Source of the DNA: JBJXFE01 sp046153875
Lineage (GTDB): Bacteria > Planctomycetota > Phycisphaerae > Phycisphaerales > UBA1924
DNA length: 64,000 nucleotides
Assembly: GCA_046153875.1 (NCBI GenBank)
Contig: JBJXFE010000031.1
Span: 62,001 to 126,000 of the forward strand
Direction of reading: 5' to 3'
Shown here: positions 19,359 to 27,987 of the stretch, one piece after another
Position numbering within the stretch: the stretch's first letter is position 1
Layout of the letters: each line of letters opens with the position of its first letter
Made by a program: the position numbers and the translations under genes
Notes under the pieces: model-generated
The model's input: only the letters and a program-made list of their open reading frames with translations
What the model was told of the DNA's origin: nothing
Database searches by the model: none

Positions 19359-21018
19359 GGGCCACCCCCGGCGTAGGCGCTCATGAACGCCGAGATGTCG
19401 GCCGCGGTGACCGCCCCGCTGCGGTTCAGGTCGGCCAGCGGATCGCCCGTCGGGAAGAGAACACCCTGGAACAATGAGGCGTCCGCTGCGTTCACCGCGC
19501 TGTTGCCGTCCATGTCCGCGTCGCACGAACTGGTGATGTGGTGCATGAAGTAGTGACGCGTGGCGGTCTGGAGGCTCATGTAGTTGGGGTAGATGTGGCA
19601 CCCCGCCGCGTCGATCATCTGGTAGTCGCCGATGAACTGGTCGAAATCCACGTTGTTCACCGGGTCCAGCAGGAACGCCTCGTACTGCACGCTGGTGTCG
19701 AATGTCGTGGGCGTCAACCGGGTGTTGACGACCTGCCAGTTGCCCGCGCCCCACCCCTTGATGCGGGCGTGGTAGGCGTCGAGGTACCCGACCGTGGCGG
19801 AGTCCACCACGTAGTGGTGGCGCGTGTCGTAGAACAGGATGTTCATCGCCGCGACGCCGTCGGCGCGGTCGATCGCGATCCACGGCATGATCTGGTCCGG
19901 CGCGAACTCGAGGTCGTACTGGTCCAGCGGCAGACGCTCGGGCGCGGTGAACGTGGCGCCGCCGTCCGTGCTGCGCGTGACCCAGACGTCCAGATTGGCT
20001 GATTCGACGGACTTGCGTGCGGAAACCACAACGTAGACGTCATTATTCACCGGGTCGACCGCGACGCTGGGCAGCGAGGGCAACCGAAACTTGCCCGCTA
20101 CATCGGTGGGGAGCGCCTTGCGCACGGGTGGATCGGGGAACAGGTTCGAGGGTTGCGAACTCCATGTGTCTCCCTCATCTGGATCGGAGTACGCCGCGAG
20201 GTAGTCCCCGGCGTATGGGCTGAATCCGTCGCGCCACACAACCACCAAGCGTCCCGAGGCCAGCACGACGGGCGCCGCGCCAAGGCCGTTGTACTGACAT
20301 TGAAACGTCGTCGGCGGGACGGGGTGGGGCGTCGGCGCCACGTTGCGAATGTCCCATGTCTGGCCTGCATCCCGCGATCGCGCGAGGACCAGATGCACGC
20401 TCGAACAAACCTGGCCTGAAACAGCCAAGTGAGGATCAAAGATCCTCGAGAACACGATGTACTGATTCGTTTGGGGTGGAGAACCAGGTCGAGGTCCCAC
20501 GGCCATCAGCGGCTTGTCGTCCACGATTCCGTTGCCGGGGTTGGATGTGACGACAATTGTCGGCTCCAGACTTCCTGCGCCCAAGGGTCTCCGGGCGACG
20601 AAAACCCCGTTGGGCAGCGTCGTGTTTCTGATGACGACTCCGCCGACCCAGATGTGGCCTGTTACGGGATCGGCCGCCGCGAACGGGTCCACTTCCCATT
20701 TCACCGCGGCCAGCGGATGGCCGACCGGCAGGCGGATGTAGTCCTCCGACACGAACGACGCGCCGCCGTTGCGCGTGATCGCGTACCCGATCCTCGGCCC
20801 CTCGTTGATCCCGAGCCTCCAGTCGATGGCCGCGGCGACGACTTCGAGGTTGTTGATCCGGCTGACGGCGATGGCTGTTTCGACGCCGGAGTTGGGGTTG
20901 AGCGTGTCCACCCTGACCTGGGGCCCGACCTGCGCGTCAGCCCCCCCCCCCCGAGCGTGGCAAAAATGGTCGTAGACACGACGGTCCTCAACGTCGTTCG
21001 ACCGATCGGCCTGTTCAT
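19355..21018 (-). CDS. Secreted BNR/sialidase-like protein with dockerin-like end, frameshifted at a G12 tract
   Basis: The main frame (19355-20911) has Asp-box-like repeats (SRDAGQTWDI, STDGGATFTAP) typical of sialidase-like six-bladed propellers and ends in two dockerin-like repeats (DADMDGNSAVNAADASLFQ, DLNRSGAVTAADISAFMSAY). It lacks a signal peptide. One is encoded just upstream in another frame: ATG at 21016-21018 with ribosome site GGGAGG, reading MNRPIGRTTLRTVVSTTIF and then ATLGGGG. The frames would join if the run of twelve G (plus-strand C at 20941-20952) were 10 or 13 long, giving ...GGGADAQVGPQVRVDTLNPN. Either a sequencing error or a real on/off switch. A TTGACA promoter lies upstream. 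Confidence 0.8.
20941..20952. repeat. Homopolymer of twelve C (G on coding strand)
   Basis: The tract separates the signal-peptide frame from the propeller frame of the BNR-protein gene. Length 10 or 13 restores one open frame; 11 gives an immediate TGA; 12, as read here, gives an early shift. Confidence 0.9.
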
Positions 21019-21049
21019 GTTCGTGCCTCCCGGCTGACCCCGTTTCTCC

Positions 21050-21077
21050 AACTTACCACGGAGGGGAGGGGTGTCAA
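21050..21077 (-). promoter_or_regulatory. Predicted promoter of the BNR/RCC1 secreted-protein unit
   Basis: Minus strand: perfect -35 TTGACA (21072-21077), 16-base spacer, weak -10 TAAGTT (21050-21055), about 30 bases before the ATG at 21018. Confidence 0.55.
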
Positions 21078-21101
21078 AAGAAAACCGTCAGAAAAAAAGG
21101 A

Positions 21102-22832
21102 TCAATGCCGCCGGATGTGGCGGTACACGACGAGGGTGTAGGCGGCCAGCGCCAGCAGTCCGCCCCAGAGCAGGACCAGCCCCGGCGTGCCCGTGGATTG
21201 CACGGCCTCCTTGCCGGCGTTGACGGAGAGGACCGCGCCGATTCCGGGGAAGAAACTCCAGAGGTAGACGGGCATGGGCAGCCGGTCCTTCAAGCGGATC
21301 GCCGTCACGCAGCCGGTGAGAACCATGAGGAGGCAGGAGGTGGCCATGGCGGCCAGTTCGTGGACGCGCCCCTCCACTTCACGCCCCAGCCGCTGCAGGC
21401 GGCGGTTGAGGCTCCACACGGCGCCGGCGACCTCGGAGTTGCGGGACCGGGCCAGGCGGCGCTGGGCCTCGGCCATCAGTTCGCGGGCGGGCATCGCCAG
21501 CAGGTGGTCAAGCGGGTTGACATCCGGCGTGAGCGACCCGTACGTGCGCTCGCGGTCGATGGGCCCCGACCCGCCCTCGCCCGGGGAGTCGAGCACGCGG
21601 ACCTCGTCGAGGTGCAGCTCCAGCGCGAGCCGTCGGTTGAGCATGTCGTCGGCGGGGCGGGATGTGAACCGGGCGGTGTCGGCCGCGAGGCGTGTGAGCC
21701 CGCGGCCCGGGTCCGCGCTCCCGGCATCGGGGCTCCGGGCGTCGGCGCGGATCTCGACCTCGACGCGCCCGCCGGCCGCGCCGGTTGACGCGGGGCGGAT
21801 GATCCAGCCCTGCTCGCGCCGGGCGAGCCCCGAGCCGTAGACCACGACGTGTCGCCCGTCGTCGCCGGTGAGCTTGGCGCGCCCCTGGGTGCGCAGCTCG
21901 GCGTCCAGCGCGGCGATGAACTCCTCGCGGGCCAGGACGTGGGCCAGGGCGCGGCGGAGGGTCTGGATCGTGCCGTGAGCGTCGGGCTCCTTCGGGAGCC
22001 GTCGCAACTGATCCCACGTCATGTACTTCACGTCGTCGCGGAAGGCGCTGGGGATCACCTGCGTAAACGTGTAGGCCCCCTCCCGGATGCGAGCGTTCCC
22101 CGGCGGCTGGCCCGAGGTCTGCTCCAGACGGATGGTGGCGAGCACGGAGCCGCCGACCGGCCCCGGCGCGCTCCGCGGGGCCGCGCCGGCCGGCGCCTGG
22201 GCGCCCTGCTGGAGCCAGACCCACGCGCGCCCGGCCGTTACCTCGCCGTCCACGGCGCCGTCCTTGTCCGTGAAGATCGCGCCGACGCGCGAGAGCACGA
22301 GCACCTCGTCGGCGCCGGTGCGTTCGTCGGGGCCGAGGCGGTCCACGCGGTCGGCGAAGATAAGCACGCCGCCGATCTTGAGCGATTCGCCGCGCTCGAC
22401 GGCGTTCACCAGCGCCCGCGTCACGTCCTGGCGGATGATCTCCTCCATCGAGCGGAGGAATCGCGGGACGATCTCGCCCGACAGCAGGGCCAGGCAGGCG
22501 GCCAGGAACAACCCCGCGCCCCACGCCGGCGCGAGGAGCGCGCCGAAGCCGATCCCGCCGACGCGGGACGCGTCGAGCTCGTTGTCCGAGGCCATGCGGT
22601 GGAACGCGAGCGTCGCGCCGAAGCACGCGGCGAACGGGAGGACGTACTGGAGCATCGGGGGGACGGCCAGGAGCAGGAAGCGGGCGGCCTCGGCGGGGCC
22701 GAGCTTGCCCTCGGCCATGGGCTTGACGGTGGCGGCGAAGGCCGCGACGAGCACGACGACACCACTCGTCAAGAGGACGAGCCGGGCCAGCTCGCCGACG
22801 GTGAACCGCCAGATGGTCCAGGGGAATCGCAC
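21102..22832 (-). CDS. LptF/LptG (YjgP/YjgQ) family permease, LptF-like
   Basis: 576 residues, much longer than the usual 360-370. Membrane helices lie near 12-34, 50-75 and 90-120, and three more from about 475 to 570 (SCLLMVLTGCVTAIRLKDRLPMP is the typical helix-4 region with its basic loop). The large soluble domain between (about 125-465) contains the jellyroll plus a Gly/Ala/Arg-rich expansion. By position and length it is the likely partner of the LptG-like protein at 14549-15682 in lipopolysaccharide export. It diverges from arsR; an ATG at 22832 gives a good first helix (IWRFTVGELARLVLLTSGVVVLV). Confidence 0.83.
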   Translation of the reverse strand: MRFPWTIWRFTVGELARLVLLTSGVVVLVAAFAATVKPMAEGKLGPAEAARFLLLAVPPMLQYVLPFAACFGATLAFHRMASDNELDASRVGGIGFGALLAPAWGAGLFLAACLALLSGEIVPRFLRSMEEIIRQDVTRALVNAVERGESLKIGGVLIFADRVDRLGPDERTGADEVLVLSRVGAIFTDKDGAVDGEVTAGRAWVWLQQGAQAPAGAAPRSAPGPVGGSVLATIRLEQTSGQPPGNARIREGAYTFTQVIPSAFRDDVKYMTWDQLRRLPKEPDAHGTIQTLRRALAHVLAREEFIAALDAELRTQGRAKLTGDDGRHVVVYGSGLARREQGWIIRPASTGAAGGRVEVEIRADARSPDAGSADPGRGLTRLAADTARFTSRPADDMLNRRLALELHLDEVRVLDSPGEGGSGPIDRERTYGSLTPDVNPLDHLLAMPARELMAEAQRRLARSRNSEVAGAVWSLNRRLQRLGREVEGRVHELAAMATSCLLMVLTGCVTAIRLKDRLPMPVYLWSFFPGIGAVLSVNAGKEAVQSTGTPGLVLLWGGLLALAAYTLVVYRHIRRH

Positions 22833-22908
22833 CGGATCAGAGCGTACGCCATGCCGCCGGGCGGGGGTATGTCCGGGCCGCGTGCGACGGGCTCTTTGCC
22901 CGCCCGGC

Positions 22909-22937
22909 TTGACCGGCGGGGAGGGGCATGCTATATT
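22909..22937 (+). promoter_or_regulatory. Strong predicted promoter of the ars unit, leaderless
   Basis: -35 TTGACC (22909-22914), 17-base spacer, -10 TATATT (22932-22937). The expected transcription start, 7-8 bases after the -10, falls on the A of the arsR ATG at 22945, so the message would be leaderless; no ribosome site precedes the ATG. Confidence 0.75.
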
Positions 22938-22957
22938 TTGATATATGTCGAAATATC
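22932..22957. promoter_or_regulatory. Probable ArsR operator overlapping the -10 and start codon
   Basis: Inverted repeat with arms TATATTTTGA (22932-22941) and TCGAAATATC (22948-22957): 8 of 10 positions are complementary around a 6-base centre. It is AT-rich in a GC-rich region and covers the -10 and the ATG, fitting autorepression. Confidence 0.6.
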
Positions 22958-23310
22958 GAAACCATCAGATTGAGCGGTTTGCGGCCCTGTTCGCCGCCCT
23001 CGGCAACCCGCACCGGCTGCGGGTGTTCCTCAAGCTTGCGGCGTGCTGCCCCCCCGGCACGGCGTGCTGCGACGCGCAGGACATGTCGCGGTGCGTGGGG
23101 GAGATCGCCCAAGGCCTCAAGATCGCGCCCGCGACGCTCTCGCACCACCTCAAGGAGTTGCAGGCGGCCGGGGCCATCCGGTGCTCGCGCCGGGGGCGGA
23201 ACATCGACTGCTGCATCGACCTCGAAACTGTGAACCGACTCGCGGCGTTCTTCGGCGGGCCGGTGCCCGCGAAGGCGGCCGCGCCGAACTGTGAAGGGAA
23301 CTGCTCATGA
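22945..23310 (+). CDS. arsR: ArsR family metalloregulator
   Basis: A 121-residue winged-helix repressor of the SmtB/ArsR family, which leaves DNA when metal or arsenite binds. The recognition helices are in VGEIAQGLKIAPATLSHHLKELQAAG. Cys residues are abundant: CC at 33-34, CC at 40-41, Cys49, then CC near 92 and two near the end (NCEGNCS), suiting thiophilic ligands such as As(III), Sb(III) or soft metals, though the exact site cannot be assigned. It probably represses its own operon through the operator at 22932-22957. The arsM start overlaps its stop by 4 bp. Confidence 0.9.
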   Translation: MSKYRNHQIERFAALFAALGNPHRLRVFLKLAACCPPGTACCDAQDMSRCVGEIAQGLKIAPATLSHHLKELQAAGAIRCSRRGRNIDCCIDLETVNRLAAFFGGPVPAKAAAPNCEGNCS

Positions 23311-24242
23311 GCGCGACGACGACCCCGGCCTCGACCCCGCCCCGGCCCCCGCAAGGAGCGCAGGAGGTGTACGACGCGGTGCGGGCGCGCTACGCCGCGG
23401 CCGCGCAGGCCGGTGGTAACACCGGTTGTGGGTGCGCCGCGCCGGCGCAGTCGAAGGCGCCGGTGGCGTTATGCTGCGGGGGTCCGGCGGCCACCGCCGA
23501 ACCCGCCCCGGCTGAGCACGGGTGCTGCGGAGGATCAACGTGCGGGCCGAGCTCCTCGCTGCTGGGCTACGCGGCGGATGACCTGGCGAAGCTCCCCGGC
23601 GGTGCCGATCTGGGCCTGGGGTGCGGCAACCCGCTGGCGAGCGCGGAACCGAAGCGAGGCGAGACGGTGCTCGACCTGGGATCCGGCGCGGGGATCGACT
23701 GCTTCATGGCGGCGGAGCTGGTGGGCCCGATGGGGCGCGTGATCGGCGTGGACATGACGCCGGAGATGATCGCACGGGCGCGGGTGAACGCGTCGGCGCC
23801 GAGCGAGCGCCACGCGGGCGGGTACGCGAACGTTGAGTTCCGGCTCGGGCAGATCGAGGCGCTGCCGGTAGCGGATGCGAGCGTGGACCTGGTGGTCTCC
23901 AACTGTGTGGTGAACCTGTCGCCGGACAAGGCGCGCGTGTGGCGCGAGGTGTTCCGCGTGCTGCGGCCTGGCGGGCGGGTGGCGATCTCGGACGTGGTGG
24001 CCACGGCGGAGCTTCCGGAGTCAGTCCGCGAAGACTTGGCGCTGCTGGCCGGGTGCATCGGGGGTGCGGCGACCATCGGCGAAGTCGAACGGGATCTTCG
24101 CGAGGCCGGGTTCGAGGGCGTGCGGATCACGCCCAAGACCGGCAGCCGGGAGCTGATCCGCACGTGGGCGCCCGGGCGGCGGGTGGAGGAGTACGTGGTG
24201 AGCGCGCTGGTCACGGCTCGCCGGCCGGCGCGGAGCCCTTGA
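23307..24242 (+). CDS. arsM: Arsenite S-adenosylmethionine methyltransferase ArsM
   Basis: 311 residues. ArsM methylates As(III) to volatile or less reactive methyl arsenicals using S-adenosylmethionine. The SAM-binding motif is VLDLGSGAGIDCF (about 122-134), the acidic end of strand 2 is VIGVDMTPEM, and the motif LVVSNCVVNLSPDK holds a conserved arsenic-binding Cys; another Cys is in AGIDC and a third in LLAGCIGGA, as expected for the family. The N-terminal 85 residues contain extra Cys pairs (GCGCA, LCCGG, GCCGGSTCG), perhaps for arsenite capture. Translation is coupled to arsR by an ATGA overlap. Confidence 0.9.
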   Translation: MSATTTPASTPPRPPQGAQEVYDAVRARYAAAAQAGGNTGCGCAAPAQSKAPVALCCGGPAATAEPAPAEHGCCGGSTCGPSSSLLGYAADDLAKLPGGADLGLGCGNPLASAEPKRGETVLDLGSGAGIDCFMAAELVGPMGRVIGVDMTPEMIARARVNASAPSERHAGGYANVEFRLGQIEALPVADASVDLVVSNCVVNLSPDKARVWREVFRVLRPGGRVAISDVVATAELPESVREDLALLAGCIGGAATIGEVERDLREAGFEGVRITPKTGSRELIRTWAPGRRVEEYVVSALVTARRPARSP

Positions 24243-24348
24243 ATGCCGCGGTGTCGGGAGCCGGACGGAGGTCATGGCCCCCCCGAGGCCGAACCGATAC
24301 CATGTTGCAGTGAGCCGTTCCCGAGCCCATGCCCGTGCGGCCGCTCTC

Positions 24349-24900
24349 ATGAGCGTGTTCCGCTTCGCGCGATCTCACGCGGCGGCCTTGTGCGCGCTGT
24401 GGGTGCTCACGCCGGCGCTGCTTGCGGCGGGCGCGCTGGGTGGCGTCCACGCGCTGGCCCACGCGCACGACGGTCACGGCCTGCACTTCCACGGAGCGGA
24501 ATCGATTCGGGGTGCGGAGGCTGGCGCGGCCGCTCACCTGACCGCCCACGCCGCGGGAAGATGCTCGCTGGCGGGCGGGGAATCCTGCTCGGATGCCGTC
24601 GAGGACGGCGCGCCGGGTCGATCGCCGAACGAGTCGCCGGAGCCGTCGCCCACCGATCGTCGCGAAGGCGTGAAGTTCTCGGTGCCGGACCTGGACTCGT
24701 TCCGGGTTCGCGCGGCGGGGCTCGATCCGTTCCGCGTCAGCCACATCGCGCTGCCGCCGATGTTCATCGTCACCGTGTCGGCGTGGGCCGATCGGCCCCG
24801 GGGCGATTCCGGCGGCGGAGGTGAAGCGGGTTCGTTGCCGGCCTGCGCGCGACGCGCGGGCGAGCGAATTGTTCGGACCAGCCGCGCCCTGCTCATCTAG
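24349..24900 (+). CDS. His-rich exported protein of unknown function in the metal block
   Basis: 183 residues from the Met at 24349, chosen because it gives a good signal peptide (SHAAALCALWVLTPALLAAGALGGVHALA). The mature start HAHDGHGLHFHG is a His cluster suited to binding metal; Cys pairs follow (GRCSLAGGESCS). The remainder is low in complexity and ends in basic residues. No family is recognised. It lies between arsM and the RND efflux genes on the same strand, suggesting a periplasmic metal-handling role, but this is inference. GTG at 24310 is an alternative start without a ribosome site. Confidence 0.6.
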   Translation: MSVFRFARSHAAALCALWVLTPALLAAGALGGVHALAHAHDGHGLHFHGAESIRGAEAGAAAHLTAHAAGRCSLAGGESCSDAVEDGAPGRSPNESPEPSPTDRREGVKFSVPDLDSFRVRAAGLDPFRVSHIALPPMFIVTVSAWADRPRGDSGGGGEAGSLPACARRAGERIVRTSRALLI

Positions 24901-25035
24901 GACCGTGAGCGCTCCCGCGTTCGTCGTGCGCCGGGCAATCGATGCCGGGCGTCGCGACGGGGTGTGATCGTTCGCCCACGCTGAAGCCGGCCCGATCCAC
25001 GGGCGGCTCATCGTCCTCGAAGCAGGAAGCCTCTC

Positions 25036-26568
25036 GTGAAGACCCTGATGACTCTGGGCCTGCGCCGGCGCGATCATGGCGCACGCGCGTCCTGTCGCAC
25101 CCGTGTCGGCGCGCGAAGGCTGTTTCTCGCGGGTCTGGCGGGCGTCGCGGCGACGGGCGGGTGCCGGTCGTATGAGCGCAAGCCCCTCGAACTCGCCGCC
25201 ACACGCGAAGCATGGTTGGCGCGATCGCCCTCCGACGAATCCGCCCGTCGGTTCGCCGGAACGCTGGGCCGCGCCGAGTCCGATGGCGGTGCCGTGCCCG
25301 TGTTCGATCCGTCCGACGGGCTTACGCTGGGCGAGGCCGAGCCGGTCGCGCTGGTGTTCAACCGCGAGCTGCGCCTGGCCCGGCTGCGGGCCGGCGTCTT
25401 GCGGGCGACCGCGGAGCACGCCGGGCTGTGGGCGGACCCGGTGGTCGGCGTGGACCTTGAGCGGATCGTCTCCGGCGTCGCGGAGCCGTGGGTGATCACC
25501 GGCACCGTGGGCCTGACCATCCCGATCTCCGGGCGGCCGGCGGCGGAAAAGGACCGGGCCGGCGCGGAGTACGCCGCGGAGCTGCAGCGGCTCGCCGCCG
25601 CGGAGTGGGCAACCCGGGCGGCGCTGCGCGAGCTGTGGGTCGAATGGTCGGCGCAAGCGCACCGGGCCCGCCTGGCCGCGGAGTTGGTCGATCGGCTGCG
25701 CGACGTGGCGAAACTTGCGGAACGGCAGGAGCAGGCCGGGGTCCTGTCGCGGGTCGGCGCGCGCGTGTTCGCGGTTGAACTCGCCGGGAGCGAGGCGGAT
25801 CTCATCGCGGCGCGGGCGCGGGCGAGCGAGCTCGAGCTCCAGCTCCGCGACATCCTCGGGCTCTCGCCGCAGGCGTCCCTCCGGCTTGTCGAGTCGGTCG
25901 CCTTCACCCCGCGCGGCGACGAAGGAGCATGGTCGCGGGAGACGATGGAGCAGGGGAACGCCGAACTCGCGGCGGTGCGCGGCGAATACGAGGCGGCCGA
26001 GCAGGCCCTGCGTCTGGAGGTCCGCAAGCAGTACCCCGACCTGGCCGTCGGACCCGGGTATGCCAGCGACCAGGGCGACGATCGCGTGCTGCTGGGGCTC
26101 GGGCTCCCGATCCCTCTCTGGAATCGCAATCGCCAGGGAGTCGCCGAAGCCGCCGCGAGCCGCGAGGCCGCTCGCGGCCGGTTCGAGAGCACCTACGAGC
26201 ACCTCGCGTCGAGGCTGACGATCGCCCAGACCCGCTACGAGGCCGCACGCGCGGTGCGTGAAGCCGTGGAGTCGCGCGTTCTGCCGCTCGCGGACGAGCA
26301 GGATTCGGATGTCCGGCGCATCGCCGAACTGGGCCGCGTCGACCCGCTGCTCCTGCTGCAGGGGATCAGGTCTCGGCACGACGCCAAAGTGCGGCTCGTG
26401 GATGCTCGCGCCGCCGAGTCGATCGGAGCCGTCCGTCTGGACGAGTTGATCGGGCCGCCGACCGGCGGGTCGCCGCGTGGCGGCCCGCCCGCGTCGCCGG
26501 AACAGCCGGACTCCAGCGCCAACTCCGCCAAACCCGCCGAACCCGCCGCCCCAGGAGGCCCCCCATGA
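25036..26568 (+). CDS. Outer-membrane efflux lipoprotein (TolC/CusC family)
   Basis: 510 residues forming the outer-membrane channel of a tripartite RND pump. The N-terminus has a signal sequence ending ATGGC, with Cys43 as lipidation site, as in CusC-like factors. The body shows long Ala/Arg/Glu-rich helices of two OEP repeats (e.g. ELQRLAAAEWATRAALRELW, AQTRYEAARAVREAVESRV) and the strand motif LGLGLPIPLWNRNR. The C-terminus is Pro-rich. GTG at 25036 has AGGAAG upstream. Its stop overlaps the start of the membrane-fusion gene by 4 bp, so it begins the four-gene efflux set. Confidence 0.88.
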   Translation: MKTLMTLGLRRRDHGARASCRTRVGARRLFLAGLAGVAATGGCRSYERKPLELAATREAWLARSPSDESARRFAGTLGRAESDGGAVPVFDPSDGLTLGEAEPVALVFNRELRLARLRAGVLRATAEHAGLWADPVVGVDLERIVSGVAEPWVITGTVGLTIPISGRPAAEKDRAGAEYAAELQRLAAAEWATRAALRELWVEWSAQAHRARLAAELVDRLRDVAKLAERQEQAGVLSRVGARVFAVELAGSEADLIAARARASELELQLRDILGLSPQASLRLVESVAFTPRGDEGAWSRETMEQGNAELAAVRGEYEAAEQALRLEVRKQYPDLAVGPGYASDQGDDRVLLGLGLPIPLWNRNRQGVAEAAASREAARGRFESTYEHLASRLTIAQTRYEAARAVREAVESRVLPLADEQDSDVRRIAELGRVDPLLLLQGIRSRHDAKVRLVDARAAESIGAVRLDELIGPPTGGSPRGGPPASPEQPDSSANSAKPAEPAAPGGPP

Positions 26569-27983
26569 GCCGCCGAGCCCTCGTTGCCCTTGTTGTTGCC
26601 GTCCTGCCCGTCATCGCGGGCTGCGGGCGCGAACCCGAACAGCCCGGTGCGGGGAGCGAGGTCGCCGCCGCCCCGGCGCCGACGAACCGCGTGGACATCA
26701 ACGCGGCGGTGCGGCAGAACCTCGGCATCACGTTCGCACGGGTCGAGCGCCGCCGCGTCGGCAGGACCCTGCGCGTCCCCGGGCGCTTCGAGCTCGTGCC
26801 CACGGCGGAGCGCGAGTACCGCGTCCCCGCGGCCGGCCGGATCGAGCTCCTTGTGCAGCAGTACCAGAAGGTGGAGACGGGAACACCCTTGTACCGGCTG
26901 GATTCTGCCCGCTGGCGTGAGCTCCAGCGCGAGATGACCGACGCGGACGCGGGCGTCACGCTGGCGCAGGCGGGGGTCGACAGCATCGGCCCTTTCCTCG
27001 AGGCCCACGAGATGCACCACACCGAGATCCAGAACGCGGTGAGCCTCTGGACCGAGCGGGTGGCGACGCTCGAGCAGCTCCAATCCGCGGGGGGCGCGCG
27101 GGGTGACGAGGTTTCGCAGGCCAGGGCCGCGCTGGCCGCCGCACGCGCCGAGTTTGCCGAGACCCTGGAGAAAGAAGCCGAGCTCATGGCCCGGCAACGC
27201 GAGGTTCACGCGCAGCTCGACGCGGCGCGCTCGCGGGCGGCGATCCTGCTCGGGGCGGCGGCGTCATTCACCGCCCGCAGCGTCGATGACCTCGCGTCGC
27301 GCGACGGCGGAATGCCCCGCTGGCGGACCATCGGGCAGATCGAGGTCGTCGCGCTCTCGCCCGGGGTGATCGATTCCCTCCACGCGATCAGCGGCTCGCT
27401 GGTGGAGCCGGGGGCCGCCGTGCTGACCACGGTCCAGCCGGACCGGGTCCGCTTCCGCGCGAGCGCGCTGCAGAGCGACCTGGGCCGGCTCGCCGACGGG
27501 CTCCCCGCGACGGTCGTCGCGCCCTTGGGCGGCTCCCTGCCGGTCGGCGACGGCGTGGCCGGCACGTTGACCCTGGCGCCCACCGCGGACGCGGAACGCC
27601 GCACGATCGACCTGGTGCTGACCCCCGGGCCGGGGGCGCCGCTCGCGCCGTGGGCGCGGGCCGGCGTGTCCGCGTTCCTCGAAGTCGTGGTCAGCGGCAG
27701 CGGGGGAGAGGACCTCGCGATCCCGCTCGCCTGCGTGGCCCGCGACGGGACGCAGAGCATCATCTTCCGGCGCGACCCCGCCGACCCCGACAAGGCGATC
27801 CGCATGGAGGCGGACCTGGGCGTCGATGACGGACGCTGGGTCGTCGTCCGCAGCGGCGTCGCCGAGGGGAACGAGGTCATCCTCGACGGCGTGTATCAGC
27901 TCATGGTCGCCACCAGCGGCAGCCTCACCAGGGGCGGCCACTTCCATCCCGACGGCACCTTCCACGAGGGCGAGGACAAGTAG
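26565..27983 (+). CDS. RND efflux membrane-fusion (adaptor) lipoprotein, CusB/CzcB-like
   Basis: 472 residues linking the inner-membrane pump to the outer-membrane channel. It has a lipobox VIAGC (Cys20), a barrel-sandwich (lipoyl-like) half VPAAGRIELLVQQYQKVETGTPLYRLD, a long hairpin of helices (about 125-225) and the second half RTIGQIEVVALSPGVIDSLHAISGSLVEPGAAVLT, then beta-barrel and membrane-proximal domains. No His-rich metal-binding extension as in CzcB is visible. Translationally coupled to the gene before it. The mate of the RND pump that follows five bases later. Confidence 0.9.
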   Translation: MSRRALVALVVAVLPVIAGCGREPEQPGAGSEVAAAPAPTNRVDINAAVRQNLGITFARVERRRVGRTLRVPGRFELVPTAEREYRVPAAGRIELLVQQYQKVETGTPLYRLDSARWRELQREMTDADAGVTLAQAGVDSIGPFLEAHEMHHTEIQNAVSLWTERVATLEQLQSAGGARGDEVSQARAALAAARAEFAETLEKEAELMARQREVHAQLDAARSRAAILLGAAASFTARSVDDLASRDGGMPRWRTIGQIEVVALSPGVIDSLHAISGSLVEPGAAVLTTVQPDRVRFRASALQSDLGRLADGLPATVVAPLGGSLPVGDGVAGTLTLAPTADAERRTIDLVLTPGPGAPLAPWARAGVSAFLEVVVSGSGGEDLAIPLACVARDGTQSIIFRRDPADPDKAIRMEADLGVDDGRWVVVRSGVAEGNEVILDGVYQLMVATSGSLTRGGHFHPDGTFHEGEDK

Positions 27984-27987
27984 CGCC

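Noticed and set aside
16507..19365. Extension of the glycosyltransferase frame to 952 residues
   Set aside because: The added part overlaps the RCC1-like gene in another frame and lacks coding character; ATG at 18238-18240 gives the normal N-terminus.
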